From positions 339,158 through 403,157 of the forward strand of contig NZ_SROX01000004.1 of assembly GCF_013141915.1 (NCBI RefSeq): a DNA stretch of 64,000 nt, given 5' to 3'. The position numbers and the translations under genes were made by a program. Under the pieces are notes generated by a model, which was not told where the DNA came from, ran no database searches, and worked only from the letters and a program-made list of their open reading frames with translations. This DNA is from Cupriavidus necator. Its GTDB lineage: Bacteria; Pseudomonadota; Gammaproteobacteria; Burkholderiales; Burkholderiaceae. This document shows positions 9,428 to 16,773 of this stretch, in pieces (position 1 is the stretch's first letter; every line of letters starts with the position of its first letter).

Positions 9428-11242
9428 ATGCCCGCACTGTCCCCCGGCTCCCTGCTGCCACGCCTGTTCCCATGGAGCCAGCGCGTCGATTCGACCACGC
9501 TGCGCGCCGACCTGGTGGCAGGACTGCTCGGGGCGGTGCTGGTGCTGCCGCAGGGGGTGGCGTTCGCCACGCTCGCTGGCCTGCCGCCGCAATACGGCAT
9601 CTACAGCGCGGTGGTGCCGTGCATCGTGGCGGCGCTGTTCGGTTCCAGCTGGCATGTCATGTCAGGGCCGACCAACGCCAACTCGCTGGCGCTGTTCGCG
9701 ATGCTGAGCCCGCTTGCGTTTGCGGGCAGTCCGGCCTATATCGGCCTGGCGCTGGCGGTCACCATCGTGGTGGGCGTGATGCAGCTGGCGGTGGGCACGC
9801 TGCGGCTGGGCTCGCTGGCCAACTTTATTTCGCCGTCGGTGCTGCTTGGGTTCACCTGCGGTGCCGCGACGCTGATCGGCCTGTACGCACTGAAGGACCT
9901 GTTCGGGCTGTCGGTGCCGACCGGCACCAGCGCCTTCGGCGTGCTGCGCCACCTGTTCGAGCATGCCGCCAGCATCAACTGGGACGCGGCCATGGTAGGC
10001 GCGGTCACGCTGGCGGTGACGCTGCTGTGCAAGCGGCTGTGGCGGCGCCTTCCCTTCATGCTGCTGGGCCTGCTCGCCGGCTATGGCGTGGCATTGCTGC
10101 TGAACCAGGCTGGCGGCCATCACGTCAACGTGGTCGGGCCGATTCCGTCGGCGCTGCCGCACTTCCAGGCGCCCGACGTGGACTGGCGCAAGCTGCCCGA
10201 CCTGCTGGGCATCGCCGCGGCGCTGACCATCGTCGCGCTGGGCCAGTCGATCTCGATCGCCAAGGCGGTGGCGTTGCGCTCGGGCCAGCATATCGATGCC
10301 AACCGCGAGTTTATCGGCCAGGGGCTGTCGAATATCGCGGGCGGCTTTTTCTCAGGCTATATCTCCTGCGGCTCGCTCAACCGCTCGGTGCCAAACTTCG
10401 AGGCTGGCGCGCGCACGCCGCTGGCGAGCGTGTTCTCGGCGCTGTGGCTGGTGGCGCTGGTGGCCGTCAGTGCCCCGCTGCTGGCGCAGATCCCGATGGC
10501 GGCGATCGCGGCAATGCTGCTGCTGGTGGCGTGGGGCCTGCTCGACCTCGCGCGGCTGCGCCGCATCTTCACGCTCAGCCGCACCGAGTTCGCGATCGCC
10601 ATCGGCACCTTTGCCGCCACGCTGGTGATCCGGCTGGAAATGGCGGTGCTGCTCGGCACCGTGCTGTCGCTGGTGGCCTACCTGTACCGCACCGCGCGGC
10701 CCGCCGTGCGCAGCCTGGTGCCGGACGCCGACGACCCCGGCCGGCGCTTTACGCCGCTGGACGAGCTTCGCCGTCCGCAGCCGGAATGCCCGCAGCTCAA
10801 GCTGCTGCGCATGGAAGGCGCGATCTATTTCGGCGCCGTGCAATACGTGACCGACCGCCTCCATTGGCTGCGCACGGTCAATGCCGGTCAGACCCACCTG
10901 CTGGCGATGACCAAGAGCATGAACTTCATCGACCTCGCCGGCGCGGAAATGTGGGAATACGAGCTGAGCGAGCGCCGCGCGCTGGGCGGCGACCTCTACT
11001 TCCACCGTCCACGTACGCAGGTGCTGCAGACCTGGGCGCAGACCGGCTTTGCCGACAAGCTCGGCGCCGACCACATCTTCCCGACCAAGCGGCAGGCACT
11101 TCACACCATCATCGGACAGCTATCGCCGGAGATCTGCGCCCGTTGCTCGGTGCGAATCTTCGAGGAATGCACGTCGCGGCCGGGCGGCGCGGCCGCGCCC
11201 GCGCACGCGCGCTCCGCAGCAGGAACGGCTGCAAAAAACTAA
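9428..11242 (+). CDS. SulP-family anion transporter with C-terminal STAS domain
   Basis: A 604-residue inner-membrane carrier. The first ~430 residues are strongly hydrophobic with SulP signatures (GAVLVLPQGVAFATLAGLPP, then YGIYSAVVP, and SGPTNANSLALF), and the last ~150 form a STAS domain (LKLLRMEGAIYFGAVQYV and KSMNFIDLAGAEMWEYE). Family members move sulfate, bicarbonate or dicarboxylates; which one cannot be told here. The extreme C-terminus holds a cysteine cluster (CARCSVRIFEEC), common in some proteobacterial SulPs. Confidence 0.9.
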   Translation: MPALSPGSLLPRLFPWSQRVDSTTLRADLVAGLLGAVLVLPQGVAFATLAGLPPQYGIYSAVVPCIVAALFGSSWHVMSGPTNANSLALFAMLSPLAFAGSPAYIGLALAVTIVVGVMQLAVGTLRLGSLANFISPSVLLGFTCGAATLIGLYALKDLFGLSVPTGTSAFGVLRHLFEHAASINWDAAMVGAVTLAVTLLCKRLWRRLPFMLLGLLAGYGVALLLNQAGGHHVNVVGPIPSALPHFQAPDVDWRKLPDLLGIAAALTIVALGQSISIAKAVALRSGQHIDANREFIGQGLSNIAGGFFSGYISCGSLNRSVPNFEAGARTPLASVFSALWLVALVAVSAPLLAQIPMAAIAAMLLLVAWGLLDLARLRRIFTLSRTEFAIAIGTFAATLVIRLEMAVLLGTVLSLVAYLYRTARPAVRSLVPDADDPGRRFTPLDELRRPQPECPQLKLLRMEGAIYFGAVQYVTDRLHWLRTVNAGQTHLLAMTKSMNFIDLAGAEMWEYELSERRALGGDLYFHRPRTQVLQTWAQTGFADKLGADHIFPTKRQALHTIIGQLSPEICARCSVRIFEECTSRPGGAAAPAHARSAAGTAAKN

Positions 11243-11373
11243 AAAAGAAACTGGGATCTGCCTGCGCCGGCGGCGCCGGCTAGGCAAGCAAGGCCGGACG
11301 GCCTACGCTCTGGTCGCTGACAACAGATGGGCGCCCGCGGCTTGCCTGAGGCGGGCCGGGGCATCCATCCGCA

Positions 11374-11637
11374 TCAGATCGGCGCCACGTGGGCGCGCTT
11401 GACGACGATAGGCTGCGGCGCGCCCTGCTCGATCAGCACCACGGCGGCGCGTTCGATGGTTTCGCGGCCGGCGCGGAATGCTTCTTCGAGTGACAGCACC
11501 TGGTCGGCGCTGAAACCTTCCCACAGTGCTTCGCGTGTCACCACGCAAGTCACCTTCTCGCCATTGACAAGTGCCTGGAACAACAAGCCTTCGTTATTGA
11601 TGTCGTAGCGCTCTTGCTCTTGGAATTTGATATCCAT
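11374..11637 (-). CDS. DUF1488 family small protein
   Basis: An 87-residue soluble protein starting MDIKFQEQERYDINNEGLLF; the mix of short strands and an acidic helix (SLEEAFRAGRETIERAA) fits DUF1488, a small family of unknown function common in Burkholderiales. GGAGGG lies 8 bases upstream of the ATG. It is a single gene, convergent with the SulP gene. Confidence 0.65.
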   Translation of the reverse strand: MDIKFQEQERYDINNEGLLFQALVNGEKVTCVVTREALWEGFSADQVLSLEEAFRAGRETIERAAVVLIEQGAPQPIVVKRAHVAPI

Positions 11638-11822
11638 CGGTGCAGCCCTCCATATGCAAGTGGAGAAACATCCTAACATGGCTCCGGCAAAATCGGATGG
11701 GTACAACCCATGCGAATGGGTTCATCCGGAAGACCGCCGCGACTGCCGTTCGGTTCCGTCGGCCGCCCCCTTCGCACGCGGGGCACGCTGCGGCAGCTTG
11801 CCATGGCAATTGCGTCAGGCAA

Positions 11823-11850
11823 TTGACAGCGGCGGAAATCATGCTAAAAT
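11823..11850 (+). promoter_or_regulatory. Promoter of the first tRNA-Lys
   Basis: Perfect TTGACA at 11823-11828, 16-base spacer, TAAAAT at 11845-11850, ending 14 bases before the tRNA. Confidence 0.75.
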
Positions 11851-11863
11851 CTCGTTCTTCGTT

Positions 11864-11939
11864 GGGGCGTTAGCTCAGTTGGTAGAGCAGCGGACTCTTA
11901 ATCCGTAGGTCGAGTGTTCGAGTCACTCACGCCCCACCA
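11864..11939 (+). tRNA. tRNA-Lys(CTT)
   Basis: A complete 76-base cloverleaf. The acceptor GGGGCGT pairs with ACGCCCC, the D arm is GCTC/GAGC, the anticodon loop CTCTTAA gives anticodon CTT (codon AAG), the T arm is intact with GTTCGAG, and CCA is encoded. An identical copy lies at 14652. Confidence 0.97.
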
Positions 11940-11948
11940 CCGAATACA

Positions 11949-11988
11949 AAAAGGCCGGCAGCAGCAATGCTTCCGGCCTTTTGCTTTT
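11949..11988 (+). terminator. Rho-independent terminator after tRNA-Lys
   Basis: AAGGCCGG (11951-11958) pairs with CCGGCCTT (11973-11980) and is followed by a T-rich tract. Confidence 0.8.
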
Positions 11989-12067
11989 TGCATCCGCTTT
12001 TGCGCTGCGCGGCATGCACGCATCCGCCGCGGCACGGCGCACCGGCCTGTGCCGCAGCGATGCTTCG

Positions 12068-13456
12068 TCAGGCGCCGAGGCTGGCACGTTCGAACAGCGT
12101 GCGGGCCAGCGCGCGATGTCGCAGCAGCACATCGGGCAGGTCGGCCGTCAGCAGCTCGCCGTCACGCACCACTTCCCTGCCGTTGATCACGCTGGTGGCG
12201 ACATTGGCGGGCGTGCAGAACACCAATGCCGCCACCGGGTCATGGCCGGCGCCGGCAAACCCGACGGTCGACATGTCGAAGGCGACGAAGTCCGCCGACA
12301 TGCCCGGCGCCAGCGCACCGATATCGTCGCGGTTGAGCACGCGTGCGCCGCCCAGCGTGGCGATTTCCAGCGCCTCGCGCGCGCTCATCGCGGCCGGCCC
12401 GTAGCCGACCCGCTGCAGCAGCAGCGCCTGGCGCGCCTCGCCCAGCATATGCGCGCCGTCGTTCGATGCGCTGCCGTCGACGCCCAGGCCCACCGGCACG
12501 CCCGCATCGCGCATGGCACGCACCGGCGCAATGCCCGATGCCAGCCGCATGTTAGAGCACGGGCAATGCGCCACGCCCGTGCCGGTGCGCGCGAACAGCG
12601 CGATGCCTTCCGTATCGAGCTTGACGCAGTGCGCATGCCACACGTCGTGGCCGACCCAGCCCAGGTCCTCGGCATACTGCGCTGGCGTCATCCCGAACTT
12701 TTCGCGCGAATAGGCGATGTCGTTGTCGTTCTCGGCCAGGTGCGTGTGCAGCGACACGCCGTAGTGCCGCGCCATCACCGCCGATTCGCGCATCAGGTCG
12801 CGCGACACCGAGAACGGCGAGCATGGCGCCAGCACCACGCGCAACATCGCATGGCGCGCACTGTCGTGGTACTGCTCGACCAGCCGCTGGCTGTCGCGCA
12901 GGATGGCAGCTTCTTCTTCGACCACCACGTCCGGCGGCAGGCCGCCCTTGCTGCGGCCCACGCTCATCGAGCCGCGCGCGGCATGGAAGCGCATGCCCAT
13001 CTCTTGCGCCGCGGCAATCGAATCATCGAGGCGCGATCCGTTGGGGAACAGGTAGAGATGGTCGCTGGTGGTGGTGCAGCCCGACAGCATCAGCTCGGCC
13101 ATCGCGGTCTTGGTCGACACCGCGATCATTTCCGGCGTCAGGTGCGACCACAGCATGTACAGGTTGGTCAGCCACGAGAACAGCTCGGCATCCTGGGCCG
13201 CGGGCACCGCGCGCGTCAGGCTCTGGTACATGTGGTGATGCGTATTGACCAGGCCAGGCGTGACCACGCGGCCGCGCATGTCGAGCACCTGCGCGCTGCC
13301 GTCGTCGGCCATGCGCCGGTATTGCGGTGGCAGTTCCGCGCTGGGGCCGACCCATTGCACGGCGGGGCCTTCGGCGACCAGCGCTCCGTCGCGGATCTCG
13401 CGGCGCTGGGCGTCCATGGTCACCAGGACATCGGCATGGAGGGCAATCAGGGTCAT
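12068..13456 (-). CDS. Amidohydrolase, 8-oxoguanine deaminase-like
   Basis: A 462-residue TIM-barrel metal-dependent hydrolase of the COG0402 (AtzB/guanine deaminase) branch. Metal ligands are visible: His73 and His75 in GLVNTHHHMYQ, a later His in SLHTHLAEN, another in WHAHCVKLD, and the catalytic Asp in GLGVDGSASND. The GVDGSASND signature and overall length match 8-oxoguanine deaminases and hydroxydechloroatrazine hydrolases, which remove an exocyclic amino group from a purine or triazine ring. The substrate cannot be settled from sequence. It lies downstream of, and in the same direction as, a LysR gene that probably controls it. Confidence 0.82.
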   Translation of the reverse strand: MTLIALHADVLVTMDAQRREIRDGALVAEGPAVQWVGPSAELPPQYRRMADDGSAQVLDMRGRVVTPGLVNTHHHMYQSLTRAVPAAQDAELFSWLTNLYMLWSHLTPEMIAVSTKTAMAELMLSGCTTTSDHLYLFPNGSRLDDSIAAAQEMGMRFHAARGSMSVGRSKGGLPPDVVVEEEAAILRDSQRLVEQYHDSARHAMLRVVLAPCSPFSVSRDLMRESAVMARHYGVSLHTHLAENDNDIAYSREKFGMTPAQYAEDLGWVGHDVWHAHCVKLDTEGIALFARTGTGVAHCPCSNMRLASGIAPVRAMRDAGVPVGLGVDGSASNDGAHMLGEARQALLLQRVGYGPAAMSAREALEIATLGGARVLNRDDIGALAPGMSADFVAFDMSTVGFAGAGHDPVAALVFCTPANVATSVINGREVVRDGELLTADLPDVLLRHRALARTLFERASLGA

Positions 13457-13560
13457 GGCGGAATTCCTTCTGGGTAGCGGATGAGATGACGGTCGGAACC
13501 GATCGCCGCCAGTCTACGGCGGCGCGCTGCCGCATCCCAAGCATAGAATTCCGAGCAGGC

Positions 13561-13579
13561 TGTCCACAAAAAGTGGACA
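13561..13579. promoter_or_regulatory. Perfect inverted repeat upstream of the amidohydrolase
   Basis: TGTCCAC-AAAAA-GTGGACA, 7-base arms, sits between the LysR stop and the amidohydrolase start. It could be an operator or a weak attenuating hairpin. Confidence 0.4.
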
Positions 13580-13594
13580 CCCACCGGCGCCGGC

Positions 13595-14503
13595 TCAGCG
13601 CGCCTGCGCGAACAGCCGCGCCAGCGCGTCGCCGATGCGCTCGGCCATCAGCCCGGCGGCGGCGCTGAGCTGGCCGCCCGCGCGCGCCACCAGCGTCAGC
13701 GTCTGGCCCTGCAGGTGACGGTCGCGCAGCGGCACATACACCAGCGCCTGGCGCGCGCGCTCCTCCATCACATCGAGCGGGTTCAGCAGCGCAATGCCGG
13801 TTCCCAGCAGCACCAGTTGCCGGATCAGCACGGTCGAGGTCGACTCCGCCACCGGCGAGACTTCGATCGCATTGCGCGCAAACGCCGCATCCAGGATGGC
13901 GCGGATCGACAACGATGGCGCCGGCAGGATCAACGGATAGCCGACACACTCGCTCAGCAGCGCCGATGGTCGCGCCGCCAGCGCGTGGTCCGGCGGCACC
14001 ACCGCGCCGATCTGCCAGTCGCTGCTGGCCAGTGCGCGCAACGCCGGCAGTTCGGGCAAGTCATAGCCCAGCCCAAGATCGGCATCGCCCTGCTCCACCG
14101 CCGTCACGATATCGGCCACCGGCAGATCATTGACGCGCACCACGATGCCCGCATAACGTTCGCGGAAGTCATGCACCAGCGACGGCATCAGCGAGCCCGC
14201 CAGGCCCGCCGTCACCGCGACCGTGACCTCGCCCCGGCGCGCGCCCTTGAAGTCTTCGATACGCTCGCGCAGCGCGTCGTGCTCGCTCAGGGTCTGGCGG
14301 ACATGGGCCAGCACCATCTCGCCCAGCGGCGTCAGCCGCAGGCGCTTGTGGATGCGTTCGAACAGCGGGGCGCCCAGTTCCGCCTCCAGGTCCAGGATCT
14401 GCCGATTGACCGCGGTCGGCGCCACGTGCAGATGCTCGGCCGCCTTGCGGATGGAACCGCGGCGGACGACCTCGTCGAGATAGCGTAGGACTCTGGCGTG
14501 CAT
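13595..14503 (-). CDS. LysR-family transcriptional regulator
   Basis: A 302-residue regulator with an N-terminal helix-turn-helix (VVRRGSIRKAAEHLHVAPTA then VNRQILDLEAELGAPLFERI) and a periplasmic-binding-protein-like effector domain. The start at 14503 opens the conserved MHARVLRYLDEVV; the longer in-frame extension has no support. It is encoded just upstream of and co-directional with the amidohydrolase, unlike the usual divergent LysR layout. The inducer may be the amidohydrolase substrate (inference). Confidence 0.88.
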   Translation of the reverse strand: MHARVLRYLDEVVRRGSIRKAAEHLHVAPTAVNRQILDLEAELGAPLFERIHKRLRLTPLGEMVLAHVRQTLSEHDALRERIEDFKGARRGEVTVAVTAGLAGSLMPSLVHDFRERYAGIVVRVNDLPVADIVTAVEQGDADLGLGYDLPELPALRALASSDWQIGAVVPPDHALAARPSALLSECVGYPLILPAPSLSIRAILDAAFARNAIEVSPVAESTSTVLIRQLVLLGTGIALLNPLDVMEERARQALVYVPLRDRHLQGQTLTLVARAGGQLSAAAGLMAERIGDALARLFAQAR

Positions 14504-14609
14504 GGTTCTGGCAAACAAGTGAATTCGGTGTCGGCGCGAACGCGCTTGGCGGCGGCCTGGCATTGTAGCGGCCAGTGCTAGCGGCATCGTAAAAATGCGG
14601 CAAAAGCTA

Positions 14610-14638
14610 TTGCGCCGCATCCGATACCTTGCTACAAT
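14610..14638 (+). promoter_or_regulatory. Promoter of the second tRNA-Lys
   Basis: TTGCGC (14610-14615), 17 bases, TACAAT (14633-14638), 13 bases before the tRNA. Confidence 0.65.
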
Positions 14639-14651
14639 CTTTTTCTTCGTT

Positions 14652-14727
14652 GGGGCGTTAGCTCAGTTGGTAGAGCAGCGGACTCTTAATCCGTAGGTCG
14701 AGTGTTCGAGTCACTCACGCCCCACCA
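14652..14727 (+). tRNA. tRNA-Lys(CTT), second copy
   Basis: Identical over all 76 bases to the tRNA at 11864, including the encoded CCA. The dozen bases just upstream (CTTCGTT) are also shared, but promoter and terminator differ, so this is an old duplication or one kept identical by gene conversion. Confidence 0.97.
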
Positions 14728-14739
14728 GCGAATTTAAAA

Positions 14740-14768
14740 AAGCCGGAAGCCTTGCTTCCGGCTTTTTG
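14740..14768 (+). terminator. Rho-independent terminator after the second tRNA-Lys
   Basis: AAGCCGGAAGC and GCTTCCGGCTT form an 11-base stem with a 3-base loop, followed by T5. Confidence 0.9.
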
Positions 14769-15084
14769 CTTTTCTGTTTTCCGTCACAAGGTCCTCACGT
14801 GGCCTTCACGCGCGCGTTCGGCAGCGGAGCCTGATTCTTGATACGCGGGTTCTCACCAATTCCCCTGCACGCGCTTTCCCGGTTGAATCGCTTCCGCGCA
14901 CGTTGTGGAACATAGTTCCGTATCGCGGAACTATCGCAAGGTGCCGGCCGTACCGCGATCCCGGCACGGCCCGGTCATTCCAGCCCGGGAAGCCCTGACA
15001 GCGCGGGACACCGGATCCATGGCGATCCCCGCACACGCCTGCTGCCCGGCTGGCGAATCAGTGAAAGAAGAATGGAGGCCCTCC
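14769..15084. other. Intergenic leader of the Bug-protein gene
   Basis: No gene is supported here. The region holds a 9-base inverted repeat (entered separately) and leads to the TTG-initiated Bug gene. In-frame ATG and GTG codons at 14905, 15019 and 15061 would place a non-signal extension before the secretion signal and are not preferred. Confidence 0.5.
14912..14934. promoter_or_regulatory. IclR-type operator candidate
   Basis: ATAGTTCCG, 5 bases, CGGAACTAT is a perfect 9-base inverted repeat containing GTTCCG-N5-CGGAAC, the form commonly bound by IclR-family regulators. It lies about 150 bases upstream of the Bug gene. No IclR gene is in the window. Confidence 0.5.
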
Positions 15085-16065
15085 TTGAAAGCAGTCCTTA
15101 ACGCCGGCGCAGCCGCCTGCATCGTGGCCCTCGGCCTGGCCTACGCCGGCCTGGCACAGGCCCAGTCCTACCCCGCCAAGCCGATCCGCCTGATCGTGCC
15201 GTTCGCGGCCGGCGGCACCACCGATATCGTGGCGCGCGCGGTGTCCGACGGCCTGGGCCGTGAACTGGGGCAGCCGGTGGTGGTGGAAAACCGCGGCGGC
15301 GGCGGCGGTGCCATCGGCGCCGACGCGCTGGCCAAGTCCGCGCCGGACGGCTACACGCTCGGCATCGCCACGGTCAGCACCATGGCGACCAACCCGGCCA
15401 CCAACCCGAAGAATCCGTACGACCCGCTCAAGGACTTCGCGCCGATCACCAACCTGGTCAACGTGCCCAACGTACTGACGGTGAATCCGAAGGTGCCGGC
15501 CAAGACCTTGAAGGAATTCGTGGCGATGCTGAAGGCCAACCCGGGCAAGTACAGCTACGCTTCGGCCGGCAAGGGCAGCATCTCGCACCTGGACGGCGAA
15601 CTGTTCAAGGACATCACCAAGACCGACATGGTCCACATCCCCTACCGGGGCTCGGGTCCGGCGCTGAACGACACCCTGGCCGGCCAGGTCAACGCGCAGT
15701 TTGACAACCTGCCGTCGTCGATGCCGCATATCCAGGCCGGCAAGCTGCGCGCGCTGGCGGTAGCGGCGCCCAAGCGCGTCGAGGGCCTGCCCGACGTGCC
15801 GACCTTTGCCGAGGCCGGCATGAAAGACATGAACAACATGGCCTGGTACGGCCTGGTGGCCCCGGCCGGTACGCCGGCGGCGATCATCACGCGCGTGCAT
15901 GACGCCGCAGTCAAGGCGCTGCAGGATCCCAACGTCAAGCGCCGCCTGGCTGACAGCGGGGCCTACACCGATGGCAACACCCCGGCGCAATACGCCGCGC
16001 AGATCAAGCGCGAACTGGACCTGCGCAAGAAGATCGCGCGCGACCAGAACATCACGCTGGAATAA
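15085..16065 (+). CDS. Bug-type tripartite tricarboxylate transporter solute-binding protein
   Basis: A 326-residue periplasmic binding protein of the TctC/Bug family, which capture carboxylates and are strongly expanded in Cupriavidus and Bordetella. The start is probably TTG at 15085: GGAGG lies 6 bases upstream and the product then begins with a clean signal peptide (MKAVLNAGAAACIVALGLAY, cleaved after AQA). Family motifs follow: YPAKPIRLIVPFAAGGTTDI, VVVENRGGGGG, PYRGSGPAL. No TctA/TctB membrane partners are adjacent, so it is an orphan receptor. The ligand is unknown. Confidence 0.9.
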   Translation: MKAVLNAGAAACIVALGLAYAGLAQAQSYPAKPIRLIVPFAAGGTTDIVARAVSDGLGRELGQPVVVENRGGGGGAIGADALAKSAPDGYTLGIATVSTMATNPATNPKNPYDPLKDFAPITNLVNVPNVLTVNPKVPAKTLKEFVAMLKANPGKYSYASAGKGSISHLDGELFKDITKTDMVHIPYRGSGPALNDTLAGQVNAQFDNLPSSMPHIQAGKLRALAVAAPKRVEGLPDVPTFAEAGMKDMNNMAWYGLVAPAGTPAAIITRVHDAAVKALQDPNVKRRLADSGAYTDGNTPAQYAAQIKRELDLRKKIARDQNITLE

Positions 16066-16101
16066 GGCCGTGGGGCGGCGCCGACCGCCTCCGGACTCAG
16101 A

Positions 16102-16131
16102 AACCGGCTGCCACGGCAGCCGGTTTTTTTT
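16102..16131 (+). terminator. Strong Rho-independent terminator
   Basis: AACCGGCTGCC and GGCAGCCGGTT make an 11-base stem with a 2-base loop followed by eight T residues, closing the Bug-protein transcript. Confidence 0.95.
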
Positions 16132-16383
16132 GGGGGTGCCTGTCAATGCACCGCGCGCCACTGGGATTCTTCTTGTTCGCGCGACACTTGATCCTGCACA
16201 GCACGCCCGCTCCGGCGGTAACGTTCAATACGTGTAGAAGAAACTTTCACTTTGCGGACACGCGCCGCCTCGGTACATTTACCGGGTGCTCCGCAGCACG
16301 CGCCGGCAGTCGACCGGCCAACGTCCGGCCCCAAACCGGTTTCGCGCAGGCGCTGCGCGACCGTCATTCGCGAGGATAGCAAG
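16132..16383. other. Intergenic region before the secreted repeat protein
   Basis: About 250 bases after the terminator with lower GC near 16215-16255. No convincing open reading frame or clear promoter consensus; it probably carries the promoter of the gene at 16384. Confidence 0.4.
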
Positions 16384-16707
16384 ATGCTGAAGAAGTCCGT
16401 TCCGACCCTGATCGTTGCAGCGCTGGCCGCGCTTGGCGCGACGCAAGTGCATGCGCAGAAGAACTACACCGACGGCGGCGATCTCTACGGCGGCAGCCAC
16501 ACCAAGAAAGGCGGCCCGAATCAAAATCCGGCCAAGTCTGGCAAATTCGACCCGTACACGGACGGCGCAAAACAATCGACCAAGTCGGAGCTGACCAACT
16601 CTGGCAAGAAGTTCGATCCGAACACCGATGGCGCCAAGTCCGGCAAGTTCGATCCGTACACCGACGGCGCCAAGGCGCCCGCCAGCCAAGGGACTAAGGC
16701 GCAGTAA
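16384..16707 (+). CDS. Small secreted protein with a tandem GKFDPYTDGAK repeat
   Basis: A 107-residue protein of unknown function. Residues 1-24 are a typical Sec signal peptide (KKSVPTLIVAALAALGATQV, cleavage after HAQ/AHA region), so it should be periplasmic or exported. The mature part carries three close repeats of about 12 residues, SGKFDPYTDGAK, SGKKFDPNTDGAK and SGKFDPYTDGAK, plus a related YTDGGDLYGG start. It is rich in Lys, Asp, Gly and Asn and has no cysteine. AGGATAGCAAG precedes the ATG. The Asp/Asn-Thr-Asp-Gly spacing might bind a cation, but that is inference. Confidence 0.75.
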   Translation: MLKKSVPTLIVAALAALGATQVHAQKNYTDGGDLYGGSHTKKGGPNQNPAKSGKFDPYTDGAKQSTKSELTNSGKKFDPNTDGAKSGKFDPYTDGAKAPASQGTKAQ

Positions 16708-16726
16708 CGCCAACCCTCGCCCAGCC

Positions 16727-16757
16727 AGACAGCCCGCCCGCGCGGGCTGTCTTGTTT
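16727..16757. terminator. Terminator between convergent genes
   Basis: AGACAGCCCGC and GCGGGCTGTCT form an 11-base stem with a 4-base loop; the TTGTTT after it favours the + strand transcript. Confidence 0.8.
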
Positions 16758-16773
16758 CCAGGGTCGCCTGGCC

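Noticed and set aside
9428..11242. Sulfate-specific permease
   Set aside because: SulP family is clear, but substrate cannot be assigned; no sulfate or bicarbonate genes are adjacent.
11981..13477. 498-residue + strand ORF opposite the amidohydrolase
   Set aside because: The minus-strand frame has all metal-ligand motifs; the + frame is His/Arg-rich shadow.
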